From assembly GCA_934272845.1 (NCBI GenBank), contig CAKQSF010000032.1, positions 1 to 16,740 on the forward strand: a stretch of DNA of 16,740 nt. The letters are read 5' to 3'. Every line of letters starts with the position of its first letter. Positions within the stretch are counted from its first letter, which is position 1. The notes under the pieces were generated by a model. The model searched no databases. It was not told the origin of the DNA and was given only the letters and a program-made list of their open reading frames with translations. The stretch is from an uncultured Prevotella sp. GTDB lineage: Bacteria; Bacteroidota; Bacteroidia; Bacteroidales; Bacteroidaceae. A program made the translations under genes and the position numbers. This document shows positions 14,215 to 16,740 of the stretch, piece after piece.

Positions 14215-15960
14215 TTAATAATTCCATTCTTCTTCTCCTATAGTAGACTTAAGATCATAACTTCTGTTTCCTCTTGTTACTTCAAGAAGTACATCTTTCG
14301 TCTCACTCTCAGTAAGTTTTCTACAGCCTAACTCATTAATTTTCTTTAGCACAGCATCCTTATAAAGAGTTGAGACAGGCTTGTCTATTAATACCGTATC
14401 GTCTGATTTTACAAGAATGCCAAACGCACCCAGAACTTGCTTCCAATCTAATGCCGTAATAATGTTCTTCGCAGTATTGGGCACAAAACATTGGGCACGA
14501 TTTATTGGAGTATCCTCTACAACTTGATTTTGAGGAGCAACAAACGCTACTCCATTCGTAAAATTGGTAACTAATTTATATGCGTTACCAGATACACTTC
14601 TTTTTTCCACATTATAATGATAGTAAAGAGAATCACTCTTCATTACCCAATAATCCATTGCGTTACTTTCCTGAGGTAAAACTACACCTGCATATTCCAT
14701 TGGTATTATAGGCTCATTCTTAATAGAAACAAGCCCCCACTTACCTGTCTTCATCACTGGAATAACATTATGAATGCAGGCACTCGCTGCATCATACTCA
14801 AATGGTACCATCGTTTCACCTGAACGATTTACTGCACCATACAACAAATCTTTTTGAACAACATAAACTTCCATATCATTGGAAACTGTTGACAATTTTA
14901 TATCTTTATATCCAGATAAAGTCGGGATATCTGTGTTTTGGCCATCAAAGACATCATACACACCATTTGCATTCTTACCACACCATACATTCGCTATCGC
15001 ACTGTGTTGTACTTGCGAATATCCTGTTCTTAATGCTTGACCATTTTTGTCTATCAAAGACCAAGCACCTCCAATTCTCACCTGAGCCAAATCACCATGA
15101 AAATCTCCGTGGGTCCACATTTTCAGCGTATCAATACTACCTTTTATTGTTGTCGCTATAAAACCTTTATTAGCATTTATATTATGATAACCACAAACAA
15201 CCTGTTTTTTGGAAACATTGTAGTATCTTGCCATTCCATTTTCAGGCTGCATTACAAAATCATACTGTTTCATTGGTACTAACTCTTTACCCTCCGAATC
15301 CATAATACCTGCCTTTATTATATTCCAAGGAGTCTTATTGAAACCTATATAGGAACAATCCGTAACAAGGGTATCTGTAGTATAATGAAAACTAAAATTA
15401 AGGCGCTTTCCTTCTGTATAAACAGCAGAAGATGCTCCATCATACGAAAATTCATAGAACCCATTATACGTCGGAGTTATTATCATACGACCATGGTTAT
15501 CTATTATACCATATTTCGCTCCAAACATATATGTTTTCTTCTCATTCACGGTAGCCTTACCGCCTACAGATATCAGCGCCTTCCCATAACAGTTTGGTTT
15601 ACTAATATTAGAATATATCGGATCAAGAACTAACTTACCACTTTGGTCTACTAATCCTACCTTCTTGCCATCTTTTACAAGATACAGTTCATCATTCCAC
15701 TTCGTTATACCTGAATATTTCAAGGGAAGAAGCACATCACCTGAAGTATTTATGATTCCGTACTTCTCTGACTTAGAAACAATAGATACACCATTTCTGA
15801 AAGGTTGAGCATTATCATATATGCACTTCACAACCTCATTTCCATTTTTATCAGTAAAACCTACTTTTCCTTTGTCGTTAACACAAATTGTCAAATCTTG
15901 AGCACAAATACTACTGGTAAAACAAATACCAATAATAGTTAATAGTTTGGTTAGAGTCAT
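14215..15960 (-). CDS. Exported WG-repeat protein
   Basis: This 581-aa protein has a signal peptide of about 20 residues (ending SICAQ) and about eight WG/KWG-type repeats, each of the form K-x-G-[IL]-[IV]-[DN]-x-x-G-x-x-[ILV]-x-P-x-Y. They lie near residues 32-49, 66-83, 99-116, 149-166, 217-234, 299-314, 373-390 and 407-424; the classic ones are KYGIINTSGDVLLPLKYS and KWGLVSIKNEPIIPMEYA. WG repeats build extended beta structures used for binding, with no enzyme activity implied. The last ~150 residues carry no repeats and end in an acidic tail. The gene is visibly richer in A and T than the operon downstream. It begins 81 bp after the terminator-like end of the structured RNA. Confidence 0.88.
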   Translation of the reverse strand: MTLTKLLTIIGICFTSSICAQDLTICVNDKGKVGFTDKNGNEVVKCIYDNAQPFRNGVSIVSKSEKYGIINTSGDVLLPLKYSGITKWNDELYLVKDGKKVGLVDQSGKLVLDPIYSNISKPNCYGKALISVGGKATVNEKKTYMFGAKYGIIDNHGRMIITPTYNGFYEFSYDGASSAVYTEGKRLNFSFHYTTDTLVTDCSYIGFNKTPWNIIKAGIMDSEGKELVPMKQYDFVMQPENGMARYYNVSKKQVVCGYHNINANKGFIATTIKGSIDTLKMWTHGDFHGDLAQVRIGGAWSLIDKNGQALRTGYSQVQHSAIANVWCGKNANGVYDVFDGQNTDIPTLSGYKDIKLSTVSNDMEVYVVQKDLLYGAVNRSGETMVPFEYDAASACIHNVIPVMKTGKWGLVSIKNEPIIPMEYAGVVLPQESNAMDYWVMKSDSLYYHYNVEKRSVSGNAYKLVTNFTNGVAFVAPQNQVVEDTPINRAQCFVPNTAKNIITALDWKQVLGAFGILVKSDDTVLIDKPVSTLYKDAVLKKINELGCRKLTESETKDVLLEVTRGNRSYDLKSTIGEEEWNY

Positions 15961-16041
15961 TTTTGAGGATAGTATTATCGCCTTACGTCTCCAATCAAGG
16001 CATAGGTAAATAATATTTATTTAATTGACCATAACACATAC

Positions 16042-16152
16042 AAAAAAAGACGTGGAGACTGTATCCGTTACCCGCTCCACAATCTGAGGCCCTAGGAATT
16101 TGCCCTTTGCAGTCGAAACGAGCAACCTAAGACCCCACGCCGATATGGATAC
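16042..16152 (-). terminator. 3' end of the structured RNA: terminator stem with competing pairings
   Basis: GGCGUGGGG (16133-16141) can pair with CUCCACGUC (16049-16057) directly before seven U. Inside it CUUAGG (16126-16131) pairs with CCUAGG (16091-16096), and UUGCUC (16120-16125) with GGGCAA (16100-16105). The same CUCCAC can instead pair with GUGGAG (16075-16080). GUAUCC (16147-16152) can pair with GGAUAC (16061-16066), which would cross the first stem as a pseudoknot. Confidence 0.55.
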
Positions 16153-16428
16153 GTTAGTACATGATACGTATCAGTAATGGCGTATAGCATACGTAAATAT
16201 ACTATACACTCATGATACAATCATGCCTTTGCACGATTCATACCCATGGGCATCTACCGTTGCATAGTTCCTTGACTGCATTTAAAGTTTCCTAGGCTTT
16301 CAGATTGTCAAGAACCAAGCGCGTGATAAACGCCTTTCCATATATGGTATTCCCACTTATAACTCATTCAGCAATACCGAATGAAATATTCCCCGACATC
16401 AAATAGACATCATCGGCGTAGGAATACT
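16042..16428 (-). ncRNA. Structured RNA of about 385 nt, class not identified
   Basis: A TATATTTG -7 box (16430-16437) precedes the 5' end and a stem plus seven U (16048-16042) closes the 3' end. In between are many stems. Examples are 16421-16427 with 16347-16353 (7 bp), 16379-16385 with 16363-16369 (7 bp), AUCGUGC/GCAUGAU around an AAAG tetraloop near 16210-16240, and a long 3' arm described separately. There is no plausible ORF. No tmRNA (CCA end, tag), RNase P (GAGGAAAGUCC) or SRP motif is present. The 6S or Bacteroidales-1 classes remain possible. As it ends 81 bp before the WG-repeat gene it might instead be that gene's leader. Confidence 0.55.
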
Positions 16429-16429
16429 G

Positions 16430-16437
16430 CAAATATA
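16430..16437 (-). promoter_or_regulatory. Promoter (-7 box) of the structured RNA
   Basis: TATATTTG on the minus strand fits TAnnTTTG exactly. The -33 element is weak (a TTTA word about 22 nt upstream near 16460), and the spacer is A/T-rich. The start site would be close to 16424-16428, exactly where the first long stem of the RNA begins. Confidence 0.55.
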
Positions 16438-16631
16438 ACACTTTTTTCTATGAATTTGCTAAACACCCATCAATATATAACAACTATTAACAATACTCAC
16501 AAAACGTTTACTATTTTTAAACTTTCCTTCTTCAACCATAATGCATAAATCATAATTGCGCTTACGACCTGAGAAATTATAACATAGCGGCAAAACTAAT
16601 TAAGCATTATGAATTTAGCACTATAAATTTC
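16438..16631. other. Gene-free AT-rich stretch
   Basis: I see no coding frame here. It contains CATAATGCATAAATCATAATTGCG-type text and CATTATGAATTTAGCA, related to the AT-rich repeats next to nqrF (1940-1981). Confidence 0.4.
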
Positions 16632-16740
16632 GGATGGTTACCAAAGTTCGCATGTTTCTGGGGTATATGCAAGACGGCTGATTTAGGATGGTTACGTTAG
16701 GTCAGATGTTTGCCGCCGGCTTCTTTCAGATTTCGCTTCA
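16629..16740. repeat. Imperfect 54-bp direct repeat at the window edge
   Basis: GGATGGTTAC occurs at 16632-16641 and 16686-16695. The match continues imperfectly past it (ATGTTT at equivalent places), giving a period of 54 bp, or 18 codons. Open frames run off the edge on both strands; on the minus strand one ends KEAGGKHLT at 16697, and on the plus strand one starts MVTLGQMFAAGFFQ at 16688. I cannot tell whether either is a gene. Confidence 0.4.

Noticed and set aside
16042..16428. tmRNA, RNase P RNA or SRP RNA
   Set aside because: Size would suit the first two, but there is no CCA end, tag-coding frame, GAGGAAAGUCC-like conserved region or SRP tetraloop motif.

Overview
The window most likely comes from a Bacteroidales chromosome, probably Prevotella or a close relative. 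The pointers are Bacteroidetes-type promoters (TTTG, then about 20 nt, then TAnnTTTG), a complete Na+-pumping NADH:quinone reductase operon in the order nqrA-B-C-D-E-F, many small exported proteins with MKK-type signal peptides, a DUF5020-type outer-membrane protein, and AT-rich, low-complexity intergenic DNA. No 16S rRNA or other taxonomic marker is present, so the genus is inference. Every convincing gene lies on the minus strand, so the window is read from high to low coordinates.

Right end (16740 to 16040). An imperfect 54-bp direct repeat sits at the edge. Next comes a transcription unit of about 385 nt with a good -7 box, many nested stems and a stem followed by seven U. It has no plausible coding sequence and I could not match it to tmRNA, RNase P RNA or SRP RNA. 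It is either a free structured RNA or a long leader of the gene just downstream.

Secreted-protein cluster (15960 to 8665). An AT-rich gene for an exported WG-repeat protein comes first. Six closely packed genes follow (14148 to 9411, gaps 17-38 bp): a 408-aa exported protein, a 154-aa protein, an outer-membrane beta-barrel, a 156-aa paralogue of the 154-aa protein, a DUF6175-like protein and a protein with a helical, TPR-like second half. All carry signal peptides. They look like parts of one cell-envelope assembly of unknown function. A separate outer-membrane beta-barrel gene with its own terminator ends the region.

Nqr operon (8440 to 1991). A TAACTTTG promoter lies about 160 bp before nqrA, with two direct repeats upstream that could be an operator. 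The six subunits form the respiratory Na+ pump that oxidises NADH, reduces quinone and exports Na+. Catalytic and cofactor motifs are intact in NqrF, NqrE, NqrD and NqrC. The A/B and C/D gaps hold arrays of 8-bp units. The B/C gap holds a possible 37-aa single-span membrane protein. D, E and F are tightly packed.

Left end (1843 to 1). A DUF5020-like outer-membrane protein gene is followed by a pair of 30-bp direct repeats and a strong terminator. The remaining ~940 bp has no convincing gene. It holds short uncertain ORFs, a repeat family built on GGCGTGGAAACGCC (a fourth copy lies at 1879), a dense run of G tracts able to form a G-quadruplex, and a near-consensus promoter that fires leftward out of the window.
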